NCBI GenBank assembly: GCA_919902965.1
Contig: CAKKSJ010000134.1
Coordinates: 1 to 10,490 of the forward strand
Length of the DNA stretch: 10,490 nt
Origin: Burkholderiales bacterium
GTDB taxonomy: Bacteria; Pseudomonadota; Gammaproteobacteria; Burkholderiales; SG8-39
Reading direction: 5' to 3'
The notes beneath the pieces are model-generated. The model did no database searches and was not told the origin of the DNA. It saw only the letters and a program-made list of their open reading frames with translations. The position numbers and the translations under genes were made by a program. Below, piece by piece: positions 1 to 6,263 of the stretch (positions within the stretch are counted from its first letter, which is position 1; each line of letters starts with the position of its first letter).

Positions 1-2
1 AA

Positions 3-545
3 AGCCGCGCGCTGCGCCGTGTATTCATCGCCAGCGGACTGCTGAACATGGCCTGGGATCTGTACGCATTCGTGGTCCCTATTTACGGCTCGCGCATCGG
101 CTTGTCTGCGTCGACCATAGGCGCCGTCATGGGCAGCTTCGCCGTCGCCACCTTTGCCGTGCGCCTGCTGCTGCCGCTGCTGGTGCGGCGCGTCCAGCCC
201 TGGCATGTCATTTCCGCCGCGCTGCTGATCTCGGCCAGCGTCTATTGCCTGTTTCCGCTATTCGTCAGGGTGCCGCTGCTGGTGGCCCTGTCCTGCGCCC
301 TGGGTATCGGCCTGGGTTGCTCCCAACCCATGGTGATGACACTGCTCTACAACACCTCTCCGGCCGGGCGCCAGGGCGAAGCGCTCGGGGTACGCACCAC
401 GATAATGAATGCGAGCCACGCCGTGCTGCCGCTCGGCTTCGGCGCGCTCGGCGCCGCAGTGGGCATGTTCCCGGTATTCTGGGCAATGGCTGCGCTGCTC
501 GGCGCGGGCGCGTATTTGGTCAACCGGCGGCGCGAACCCGATTAG
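3..545 (+). CDS. MFS transporter, C-terminal half (5' end outside window)
   Basis: The reading frame is open from the left edge through to a TAG stop, so the gene begins upstream and only about 180 residues are visible. The visible part is made of alternating hydrophobic stretches (about six) separated by short basic loops such as LVRRVQPW and a loop SPAGRQGEALGVRTT, which resembles the R-x-G-E-x-x-G-x-R loop of many major facilitator superfamily permeases. That fits the second six-helix half of a 12-helix inner-membrane transporter. The end NRRREPD is a positively charged cytoplasmic tail. The substrate cannot be told. An ATG at 48 lies in frame, but it falls inside a membrane segment already in progress (FIASGLLNMAWDLY), so it is not taken as the start. 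The gene is convergent with the hydrolase gene 6 bases downstream. Confidence 0.85.
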   Translation, partial: SRALRRVFIASGLLNMAWDLYAFVVPIYGSRIGLSASTIGAVMGSFAVATFAVRLLLPLLVRRVQPWHVISAALLISASVYCLFPLFVRVPLLVALSCALGIGLGCSQPMVMTLLYNTSPAGRQGEALGVRTTIMNASHAVLPLGFGALGAAVGMFPVFWAMAALLGAGAYLVNRRREPD

Positions 546-551
546 CGTCCA

Positions 552-1493
552 TTAGAGGCTATCCAGCCAGAAGCCCAGACCCAGAGCATTGAGTTCGACG
601 TCGTTGGAATAAATGTCGAGCACGCGCGCATCCGGCAGGCGCGAGCCCCAGCGCCGCGCTTCCTCCAGAAAAATCCGCTTCACGCCTTCGCGCAGGCGCT
701 CGGGCCGCGCCGCGCCGGCGTCTTTCTCGCGCAGGCCGAGTTCGGCGTGCGCGTCCACCAGGCGGTGCAGTACTGCGCCTTTCGCCTGGACGTCGCGAAT
801 CTGGCTGTAGTGGGTGATGTACACGGCCTCCGGATTTGCTTCAAGGATGAGATCGATGGAGCGATGGTAGGGCGCCGGATCGAACTGCGCCGGACTGGAG
901 GTCGGAACGATGAACTGCCTGCCGTCCTGGTCCATCTCGCGATAGGACAGGCCGAACACGTCGCCGGCGAAAATGTGGCCGGACCGGGTGTCGCGTATGG
1001 CGACATGGTGGCGCGCGTGCCCCGGCGTATCCAGGAACTGCAGTTCGCGCCCGGCGAGGCGGATCGCGGACGCGTGCGGCGTCTCCAGGATGCGCTCGAC
1101 CGGAATCGGCAGGATGTCGCCGTACATCTGCCGGGTGGGCGCTTCCCCGTAGACGGCGACCGTGCCGGCGATCAATCTTGCCGGATCGGCCATATGGCGC
1201 GCGCCGCGCGGATGCACGGTGAGCGTGGCATTCGAAAACTCGCGCATGAACAAGCCGGCGCCGCCGGCGTGGTCGAGGTGGATGTGGGTAAGGATGACGT
1301 AGTCGACCTGCTCGGGCCGCAGACCCTTTTCCCGCAGCGCGTCGAGCACCAGCGGCACCGAATTGTTGGTGCCGGTGTCGACAATCGCCGCGCGCTCGCC
1401 CTCGACCACTAAATGGATGGCGTCGAGCATGGGCCGGTAATAGCCGGAATCGATGGCGCTGATGCCGTGCGCGTAGTCGATGAGCTGGGGCAT
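552..1493 (-). CDS. MBL-fold metallo-hydrolase
   Basis: A 313-residue protein of the metallo-beta-lactamase fold. The binuclear metal site is complete: H-x-H-x-D-H at residues 70-75 (THIHLDHAG), then H159 in DTPGHA, D178 in FAGDVF and H228 in YITHYS. Such enzymes are usually soluble hydrolases acting on thioesters, lactones or phosphodiesters; the substrate here is not evident. The C-terminal 80 residues after H228 are helical and charged and may form a small cap or dimerisation region. I chose the ATG at 1493 (MPQLIDYAHG) because the frame upstream to 1610 reads like non-coding GC-rich sequence and would overlap pdxH. No clear Shine-Dalgarno is visible. A -10-like TAGAAT lies about 29 bases upstream on the minus strand. 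The gene is divergent from pdxH. Confidence 0.85.
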   Translation of the reverse strand: MPQLIDYAHGISAIDSGYYRPMLDAIHLVVEGERAAIVDTGTNNSVPLVLDALREKGLRPEQVDYVILTHIHLDHAGGAGLFMREFSNATLTVHPRGARHMADPARLIAGTVAVYGEAPTRQMYGDILPIPVERILETPHASAIRLAGRELQFLDTPGHARHHVAIRDTRSGHIFAGDVFGLSYREMDQDGRQFIVPTSSPAQFDPAPYHRSIDLILEANPEAVYITHYSQIRDVQAKGAVLHRLVDAHAELGLREKDAGAARPERLREGVKRIFLEEARRWGSRLPDARVLDIYSNDVELNALGLGFWLDSL

Positions 1494-1521
1494 GCTGGAG
1501 TTTCGGCGGGGCGAGGGGCGC

Positions 1522-1527
1522 ATTCTA
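1522..1527 (-). promoter_or_regulatory. -10-like element for the MBL hydrolase gene
   Basis: The minus strand reads TAGAATGCGCCCC here, a TAGAAT hexamer followed by a G/C stretch, about 29 bases before the ATG at 1493. The same arrangement, TAGAATCGCGCC, lies before the SET gene at 7844-7849. No good -35 box is seen at 16-18 bases. Inferred only from position and similarity to the sigma-70 -10 consensus. Confidence 0.35.
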
Positions 1528-1570
1528 CAATGCACCGGGCCAGGCTGCGGCGCGCCGCCTGCAGGCAGGG

Positions 1571-1576
1571 TAAAAT
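1571..1576 (+). promoter_or_regulatory. -10-like element for pdxH
   Basis: TAAAAT (in GGGTAAAATGC) lies 36 bases before the ATG of pdxH and differs from TATAAT at one position. No recognisable -35 box is present at normal spacing. A transcript starting about 7 bases downstream would begin at or near the ATG at 1581 of a five-codon reading frame. Confidence 0.4.
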
Positions 1577-1612
1577 GCAGATGGAAATATTCGCTTGAGC
1601 CCGTACCCAACC

Positions 1613-2242
1613 ATGAGCATCGCTGATCTGCGCCAGGAGTACGCGAACGCCGAACTCGTCGAGGAAGATGCGGCTGCGGATCCGTTCAAGCAGTTCGCGC
1701 TCTGGTTCGACGCCGTGCTGCGCGCCGACCTGCCCTTGCCCAATGCGATGACGCTGGCCACCGCCGACGCGAACGGCAGGCCGTCTGCGCGCGTGGTACT
1801 GCTCAAGGGCGTGGATGAGGGCTTCGTCTTCTATACCAATTACGAAAGCCGCAAAGCACGCGAACTCGCGGTCAATCCCTACGCCAGCCTGGTGTTTCTG
1901 TGGACGCCGATGGACCGCCAGGTGCGCATCGACGGCAGGGTGGAAAAAGTCTCGGCCGAAGAATCCGACGAATACTTCGACAGCCGCCCCCTGGGCAGCC
2001 GCCTGGGGGCCTGGGCTTCGCCGCAAAGCAGGCCGCTGCCGAGCCGGCTGGCGCTGGCTTCGAAGGTCGCGGCAATCATGCTACGCTACGGCACGGCTCC
2101 ACCGCGGCCGCCGCACTGGGGAGGTTACCGGGTGCGGCCCGATGCAATCGAGTTCTGGCAGGGGCGCCCCGATCGTTTGCATGACCGGCTGCGCTATGTC
2201 CGACAAGACACGGGCTGGAGAATTGAGCGGCTCGCGCCCTAG
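1613..2242 (+). CDS. pdxH: Pyridoxamine/pyridoxine 5'-phosphate oxidase
   Basis: Cytosolic FMN enzyme that oxidises pyridoxine or pyridoxamine 5'-phosphate to pyridoxal 5'-phosphate, the last step of PLP biosynthesis and salvage. The 209-residue product covers the family length (E. coli 218). Visible signatures: PSARVVLLK at 57-65 and FYTNYESRKARELA at 73-86 (FMN and phosphate contacts), VRIDGRVEKVS at 104-114, the SRLGAWASPQS segment at 129-139, HWGGYRV at 168-174, and RLH at 188-190, matching the PLP-contacting Arg197/His199 pair of E. coli. The end GWRIERLAP is the typical family C-terminus. The ATG at 1613 gives the conventional N-terminus; a TTG at 1595 would add six residues. No strong ribosome binding site is visible. 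The PLP-dependent enzyme gene begins 35 bases downstream. Confidence 0.96.
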   Translation: MSIADLRQEYANAELVEEDAAADPFKQFALWFDAVLRADLPLPNAMTLATADANGRPSARVVLLKGVDEGFVFYTNYESRKARELAVNPYASLVFLWTPMDRQVRIDGRVEKVSAEESDEYFDSRPLGSRLGAWASPQSRPLPSRLALASKVAAIMLRYGTAPPRPPHWGGYRVRPDAIEFWQGRPDRLHDRLRYVRQDTGWRIERLAP

Positions 2243-2265
2243 CCGCACCCACACCACGTTTACCC

Positions 2266-2270
2266 GGAGA
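2266..2270 (+). promoter_or_regulatory. Ribosome binding site of the trpB-like gene
   Basis: GGAGA lies 7 bases before the ATG at 2278. It is one of the clearer Shine-Dalgarno sequences in the window and fixes the start of the TrpB-like protein. Confidence 0.75.
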
Positions 2271-2277
2271 AGAGACC

Positions 2278-3645
2278 ATGACTGATACCGTGAAATACCT
2301 GCTGGACGAATCGCGCATACCGAAGCACTGGTACAACATTGCCGCCGACCTGCCGGTAGCGGCACCACCGGTACTGCACCCGGGCACGCACCAGCCGGTG
2401 GGGCCGGATGATCTGGCGCCGCTGTTCCCGATGGAACTGATCATGCAGGAGGTCTCGACCGAGCGCGAAGTCCCGATTCCGGAGCCGGTGCGCGACGTGT
2501 ATCGCCAGTGGCGGCCTTCGCCCTTGATCCGCGCGCGGCGACTGGAGAAAGCGCTGCAGACGCCGGCTAAGATTTATTACAAATACGAAGGCGTGAGCCC
2601 GGCCGGCAGCCACAAGCCCAATACCGCGGTGGCGCAGGCCTTCTACAACCAGCAGGCCGGGGTGAAACGCCTGGTCACCGAAACCGGCGCCGGCCAGTGG
2701 GGCTCCGCGCTCGCTTTCGCCGGCGCCCTGTTCGGGCTGGAAGTAAAGGTGTTCATGGTGCGCGTATCCTACGATCAGAAGCCCTACCGCCGCGCGCTGA
2801 TGGAACCCTATGGCGCAAGCTGCACGCCTTCGCCTTCGAACGAAACCCAGGCGGGCCGCGCGATCCTGGCGCAGCGCGCCGATCATCCGGGCAGCCTGGG
2901 CATCGCCATATCCGAAGCGGTCGAAATGGCAGCGCCGCGCGAGGACACCAAGTACGCGCTCGGCTCGGTGCTGAACCATGTGCTATTGCACCAGACGGTG
3001 ATAGGCCAGGAAGCGATGGCGCAAATGGACATGGCCGGCGATTACCCCGATGTAATCGTCGGCTGCACCGGCGGCGGCTCCAATTTCGCCGGGATCGTGT
3101 TCCCCTTCCTCGGCGCGCAATTGCGCGGCGGCAAAAAAGTGCGCATCGTCGCGGTCGAACCGGCGGCCTGCCCCAGCCTCACGCGCGGCCCCTACGCCTA
3201 CGATTTCGGCGACACCGCGCATCTGACCCCGCTCACCAAAATGCATACCCTGGGTTCGACTTTCACCCCGCCCGGATTCCATGCCGGCGGCCTGAGATAC
3301 CACGGCATGGCGCCGATGGTAAGCCATATAAAGCAGCTCGGGCTGATCGAGGCGGTCGCCTATCATCAAACCACTTGCTTCGAAGCCGGCGTGCTGTTCG
3401 CCCGCGCCGAAGGCATCGTGCCGGCACCGGAGGCGAACCATGCCGTCAAGGGCGCGATCGACGAAGCGCTGAAATGCAAGGCCGAAGGCAAGTCGCGCAC
3501 CATCCTATTCAACTTGAGCGGCCACGGCCATTTCGACATGCAGGCCTACATCGATTATTTTGACGGCAAGCTGCAGGACCTGGATTACGACGAGGCGGAG
3601 CTGGCGATGGCGCTCGCGGGGCTGCCTTCGGTGAAGGCGGCCTGA
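2278..3645 (+). CDS. TrpB-like (TrpB2-type) PLP-dependent synthase
   Basis: A 455-residue fold-type II PLP enzyme of the TrpB2 group, longer than canonical TrpB (about 400). The N-terminal extension IPKHWYNIAADLP and the motif RPSPLIRARRLE (79-90) are characteristic of this branch. The PLP Schiff-base lysine is K113 in GSHKPNTA; the catalytic glutamate equivalent is E135 in TETGAGQWG; the phosphate-binding loop is GCTGGGSNFAG (262-272); and SGHGHFD (414-420) lies near the C-terminus. TrpB2 enzymes can join indole and serine to make tryptophan and usually lack the contacts for TrpA. No trpA, trpC or trpF gene is nearby, so an indole-salvage or other beta-replacement role is possible; the true reaction is not provable from sequence. 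It sits directly downstream of pdxH, which makes its cofactor, and 29 bases before the crotonase gene, probably co-transcribed. Confidence 0.93.
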   Translation: MTDTVKYLLDESRIPKHWYNIAADLPVAAPPVLHPGTHQPVGPDDLAPLFPMELIMQEVSTEREVPIPEPVRDVYRQWRPSPLIRARRLEKALQTPAKIYYKYEGVSPAGSHKPNTAVAQAFYNQQAGVKRLVTETGAGQWGSALAFAGALFGLEVKVFMVRVSYDQKPYRRALMEPYGASCTPSPSNETQAGRAILAQRADHPGSLGIAISEAVEMAAPREDTKYALGSVLNHVLLHQTVIGQEAMAQMDMAGDYPDVIVGCTGGGSNFAGIVFPFLGAQLRGGKKVRIVAVEPAACPSLTRGPYAYDFGDTAHLTPLTKMHTLGSTFTPPGFHAGGLRYHGMAPMVSHIKQLGLIEAVAYHQTTCFEAGVLFARAEGIVPAPEANHAVKGAIDEALKCKAEGKSRTILFNLSGHGHFDMQAYIDYFDGKLQDLDYDEAELAMALAGLPSVKAA

Positions 3646-3674
3646 TCCGATAGCCAAGACGCGCAGGCTGAAGT

Positions 3675-4487
3675 ATGGAGTTCCAGACGCTCAAGGTCGC
3701 GCTCACCGGGCAGGTCGCGAGCATCGAGCTTAACCGGCCCGAGCGCGCCAATGCGATGGAGCTCGCCATGTGGCTGGAGCTGCGCGAGGCGATGCGCTGG
3801 CTCGACGAGACGGCGGCTGCGCGCGTCGGCGTGATTTCCGGCGCCGGCAAGCATTTCACCGCCGGCATCGACCTGGGCATGCTCGCCGGGATGCAGGCGC
3901 AAATCAAGGACGACTGCGACGGCCGTTCGCGCGAAAAACTGCGCCGCGTGATTCTCGATCTGCAGGACACGCTTAGCTCGATCGAGCGCTGCCGCAAACC
4001 GGTGATCGCGGCGATTCATGGCGCCTGCGTCGGCGGCGGCATCGACCTGATCTGCGCCTGCGATCTGCGCTATTGCTCGGCCGATGCATTTTTCTCGGTG
4101 AAGGAAATCGATGTCGGCCTCACCGCCGATGTCGGCACACTGCAGCGCCTCCCCAGACTCATCGGAGAAGGCGCGGCGCGCGAACTCGCCTACACCGGGC
4201 GCAAGCTCGGCGGCGCCGAGGCGAAGGAACTGCGCCTGGTGAACCAGTGCTACGCAGACCGCGAAGCGCTGATGGCGGCGATGCGCGAGCTTGCCGGGCA
4301 GATCGCGGCGAAACCGCCGCTGGCTTTGCGCGGATGCAAGGAAATGATCACCTATGCGCGCGACCACAGCGTCGCCGACGGCCTGAACTACATCGCCACC
4401 TGGAACGCCGCCATGCTCTTGTCCACCGATCTCGACGAAGCGCTCGCCGCGGGCAGAGAAAAGCGCGCGCCCAAGTTCCGGGACTGA
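3675..4487 (+). CDS. Crotonase family, probable delta(3,5)-delta(2,4)-dienoyl-CoA isomerase
   Basis: A 270-residue enoyl-CoA hydratase/isomerase fold protein. It resembles the mammalian dienoyl-CoA isomerase ECH1 more than a plain hydratase. ECH1 uses Asp176, Glu196 and Asp204; here D124 (GGGIDL), E144 (VKEID) and D152 (TADVG) occur with the same spacings of 20 and 8. KHFTAGIDLG (59-68) and IHGACVGGG (114-122) form the CoA oxyanion hole, and ARDHSV plus ATWNAAML (228-248) also match the ECH1 C-terminal region. The expected role is shifting conjugated double bonds during beta-oxidation of unsaturated fatty acids with odd-numbered double bonds. The ATG at 3675 follows only a weak AGG. It lies 29 bases after the TrpB-like gene, so an operon is likely although the functional link is unclear. 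Other isomerase or hydratase specificities remain possible. Confidence 0.88.
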   Translation: MEFQTLKVALTGQVASIELNRPERANAMELAMWLELREAMRWLDETAAARVGVISGAGKHFTAGIDLGMLAGMQAQIKDDCDGRSREKLRRVILDLQDTLSSIERCRKPVIAAIHGACVGGGIDLICACDLRYCSADAFFSVKEIDVGLTADVGTLQRLPRLIGEGAARELAYTGRKLGGAEAKELRLVNQCYADREALMAAMRELAGQIAAKPPLALRGCKEMITYARDHSVADGLNYIATWNAAMLLSTDLDEALAAGREKRAPKFRD

Positions 4488-4535
4488 GCCGCGCTCGCGC
4501 CTGACCCGATCAGGAATCGCTGCGAAAATCAGGCC

Positions 4536-5138
4536 GTGAACCCTCCCGACCCAGTTGATTTTTTTGAGCGGCAGTTCGAACGCCAGGTACGGGATGCCGA
4601 TTTCGCGCTGAATCCATTCGAGACCCTGGCCTTGCCCTATGTCAGGGGCAGGGTGCTCGATCTGGGCTGCGGCCTGGGCAACTTGAGCATCGAGGCGGCG
4701 CGGCGCGGCTGCCGCGTGACTGCCGTCGACGCCAGCGCCACTGCCATCGAGCGCCTGCGCGCGGCCGCCCGGCAGGAACAGCTGCCGCTCGAGGCGCTGC
4801 AGGCCGAGCTCGGGTCTTTTCGCATCGCCGAGGAGTACGACACCATTGTCGCCATCGGCCTGCTGATGTTTTTCAGCAGAGCGACAGCATTTGCGCTATT
4901 GCGCCAGATCGGAGAGCAGATCCGGCCGGGAGGGCTGGCGATCGTCAACACGCTCATAGAAGGTACGAGCTACCTGGGCATGTTCAAGCCCGATGAGTAC
5001 TACTTGTTCGGCCCAGACGAACTGGAGCTGGCTTTCGCGGGTTGGACCATGCTCGAAGCGCGGCGCGATACCTTCCCGGCGCCGGAGGGCACACACAAGG
5101 AATTTTCGACCGTGATCGCCCAGAAAAACCGGACTTGA
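4536..5138 (+). CDS. TehB-like class I SAM-dependent methyltransferase
   Basis: A 200-residue Rossmann-fold methyltransferase. Motif I is LDLGCGLGN (41-49), the acidic ribose-binding residue is D65 in VTAVDAS, and the post-core region has LLMFFSRATA (109-118) and IRPGG (129-133), which resemble the LMFLE and PGG features of tellurite-resistance TehB proteins. TehB-type enzymes methylate small thiol or metalloid substrates; the substrate here is unknown and tellurite resistance should not be assumed without tehA. The start is a GTG at 4536 without any Shine-Dalgarno; an AAAAT stretch 8-12 bases upstream could act as a -10 element, which would give a leaderless transcript. It follows the crotonase gene by 48 bases, possibly the operon's last gene, and converges on msrA 25 bases later. 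Confidence 0.85.
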   Translation: MNPPDPVDFFERQFERQVRDADFALNPFETLALPYVRGRVLDLGCGLGNLSIEAARRGCRVTAVDASATAIERLRAAARQEQLPLEALQAELGSFRIAEEYDTIVAIGLLMFFSRATAFALLRQIGEQIRPGGLAIVNTLIEGTSYLGMFKPDEYYLFGPDELELAFAGWTMLEARRDTFPAPEGTHKEFSTVIAQKNRT

Positions 5139-5163
5139 TGCCGTTCGCCGGAGCGCCGATCGT

Positions 5164-5715
5164 CTATTTTTTCAGTTTGCTGAGGAACTGCTTGCGGAAC
5201 TTGGCGACTTTAGGTTCCACCACCATCATGCAGTAAGGCTGATGGGGATTGCGCTGGTAATACTCCTGGTGCCCCGGCTCGGCGATATAGAAGGTGCTCG
5301 CCGGCGCGAGCTCGGTGACGATGGGCTTGTCCCACAGGCCATCGGCCTCGAGCTTGGCGATCAATTGCTCGGCCTGCGCCTTCTGCTCGGGCGAGTGATA
5401 GAAAATCGCCGAGCGGTATTGCGGCCCGTAGTCGTTGCCCTGATAGTTGAGGGTGGTCGGGTCGTGAATAAGGAAAAACACCTCCAGAATTTCGCGCAGG
5501 CTGATTACGGCCGGATCGAAGCTGATCTGCACCACCTCGGCGTGGCCGCTGGTGCCGCTGCAGACGTCTTCGTAAGTGGGATCCTTCAGCTTGCCGCCCA
5601 TGTAGCCCGATTCAACCGACTCCACCCCCTTCAGGTCGTCGAATACGGCTTCCAGGCACCAGAAACATCCGCCCGCAAGCGTCGCAATTTCGTGTCCGTC
5701 TTGCAACTGCGCCAT
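5164..5715 (-). CDS. msrA: Peptide-methionine (S)-S-oxide reductase
   Basis: Cytosolic repair enzyme that reduces the S-epimer of methionine sulfoxide in proteins, recycled by thioredoxin. The 183-residue product has the catalytic motif GGCFWCLE at 15-22 (nucleophile C17, second cysteine C20), SGYMGG (36-41), TSGHAEVVQISFDP (55-68), and the FFLIHDPTTLNYQGNDYGPQYRSAIF region typical of MsrA. C162 in QPYC near the C-terminus can serve as resolving cysteine. No MsrB domain is fused and none is in the window. The start ATG (minus strand, 5715) is preceded by AGGAGAAAGG (5724-5733), whose AAAGG is at better spacing than AGGAG. It is divergent from the PA2779-like gene. Confidence 0.97.
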   Translation of the reverse strand: MAQLQDGHEIATLAGGCFWCLEAVFDDLKGVESVESGYMGGKLKDPTYEDVCSGTSGHAEVVQISFDPAVISLREILEVFFLIHDPTTLNYQGNDYGPQYRSAIFYHSPEQKAQAEQLIAKLEADGLWDKPIVTELAPASTFYIAEPGHQEYYQRNPHQPYCMMVVEPKVAKFRKQFLSKLKK

Positions 5716-5793
5716 GTCGCCCGCCTTTCTCCTGCGATTCCGGGCATCCAGTTTAGCCTACGCAGCTTATCGGTGCCGGTTCCGCTGCGGCGC

Positions 5794-5823
5794 TTGACTC
5801 AGCGCAGTCGCAAGGTCTAGATT
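5794..5823 (+). promoter_or_regulatory. Candidate sigma-70 promoter of the PA2779/PA2778-like pair
   Basis: TTGACT (five of six matches to TTGACA) followed after 18 bases by TAGATT (four of six matches to TATAAT). Transcription would begin near 5830, leaving a leader of about 77 bases before the ATG at 5907. It is the only position in the window with a good -35 match at normal spacing. Inferred from consensus only. Confidence 0.45.
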
Positions 5824-5894
5824 GCCGTTAGCAAGCGCGCAGGCTGCGACGGAAACAGGCCCGCCGCAATGAAATGCTACTCGCAAACCGATAG

Positions 5895-5900
5895 AGGGGA
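5895..5900 (+). promoter_or_regulatory. Ribosome binding site of the PA2779-like gene
   Basis: AGGGGA lies 6 bases before the ATG at 5907, a good Shine-Dalgarno match that supports this start for the small protein. Confidence 0.7.
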
Positions 5901-5906
5901 AATTCG

Positions 5907-6263
5907 ATGATAAATATTCTGGCCCGCCGGATCTGCCGTATGTTGATCCTGTGCATGGGCGCACTCTCCTTCAGCGCCTATGCGGACATGGTCGGAACCA
6001 ATCAGGTGGTCGCCGCAACGGAAGCGGCGGGGGCGCGTGAAACGCTGCGCAATTTCATTGAACGCGGCGAGGTCCGCGATCAACTGCAGGGTTACGGCAT
6101 CAGCCGCGCAGCCGCCCAGGCGCGCGTCGATGCCATGACCGACGCGGAAGTGGCGACACTCGCCGGCCGGATCGACCGCCTGCCTGCCGGCGGGCTCAGC
6201 GTCGCGGCGGCGCTGGTAGGCTTGATCGTGATCGAATTGATCTGGTACCACTGGGTCAAGTGA
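5907..6263 (+). CDS. PA2779 family small envelope protein
   Basis: A 118-residue protein matching the PA2779-type family of small uncharacterised proteins as I recall it. Residues 1-26 form a signal sequence with a basic start, a hydrophobic core (MLILCMGALSF) and a likely cleavage after AYA. The middle (about 30-90) is a helical hairpin domain: ATEAAGARETLRNFIERGEV, then a segment with LQGYGIS and ARVDAMTDAEVATLAGRID, followed by LPAGG. The C-terminus (about 96-118) is a hydrophobic membrane helix ending WYHWVK. This suggests a protein exported and anchored in the membrane by its C-terminus, with the helical domain probably in the periplasm. Its stop overlaps the next gene's GTG by 4 bases, so the two are probably translationally coupled. 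In Pseudomonas the homologous genes are adjacent too. The function is unknown. Confidence 0.85.
   Translation: MINILARRICRMLILCMGALSFSAYADMVGTNQVVAATEAAGARETLRNFIERGEVRDQLQGYGISRAAAQARVDAMTDAEVATLAGRIDRLPAGGLSVAAALVGLIVIELIWYHWVK

Larger units (their letters stand above)
5716..5906. promoter_or_regulatory. Divergent intergenic region, msrA / PA2779-like gene
   Basis: 191 bases without a convincing gene. On the plus strand a TTGACT (5794-5799) and TAGATT (5818-5823), 18 bases apart, form a plausible sigma-70 promoter for the downstream pair. A short inverted repeat, GACT-N6-AGTC (5796-5809), overlaps the -35 box and could be an operator. On the minus strand TAAACT (complement of 5750-5755) could be a -10 for msrA, but without a good -35. 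Confidence 0.45.

Noticed and set aside
1494..1610. N-terminal extension of the MBL hydrolase to a start at 1610
   Set aside because: The added 39 residues look unrelated to the fold and would overlap the pdxH leader; the ATG at 1493 gives a natural N-terminus.
2260..2979. Minus-strand open frame of 239 codons opposite the trpB-like gene
   Set aside because: Shadow of the strongly conserved TrpB2 sequence; composition is typical of antisense GC-rich codons.
4500..4514. Hairpin CCTGA-N5-TCAGG between the crotonase and methyltransferase genes as a terminator
   Set aside because: The stem is only 5 bp and no T run follows, so it does not qualify as an intrinsic terminator.
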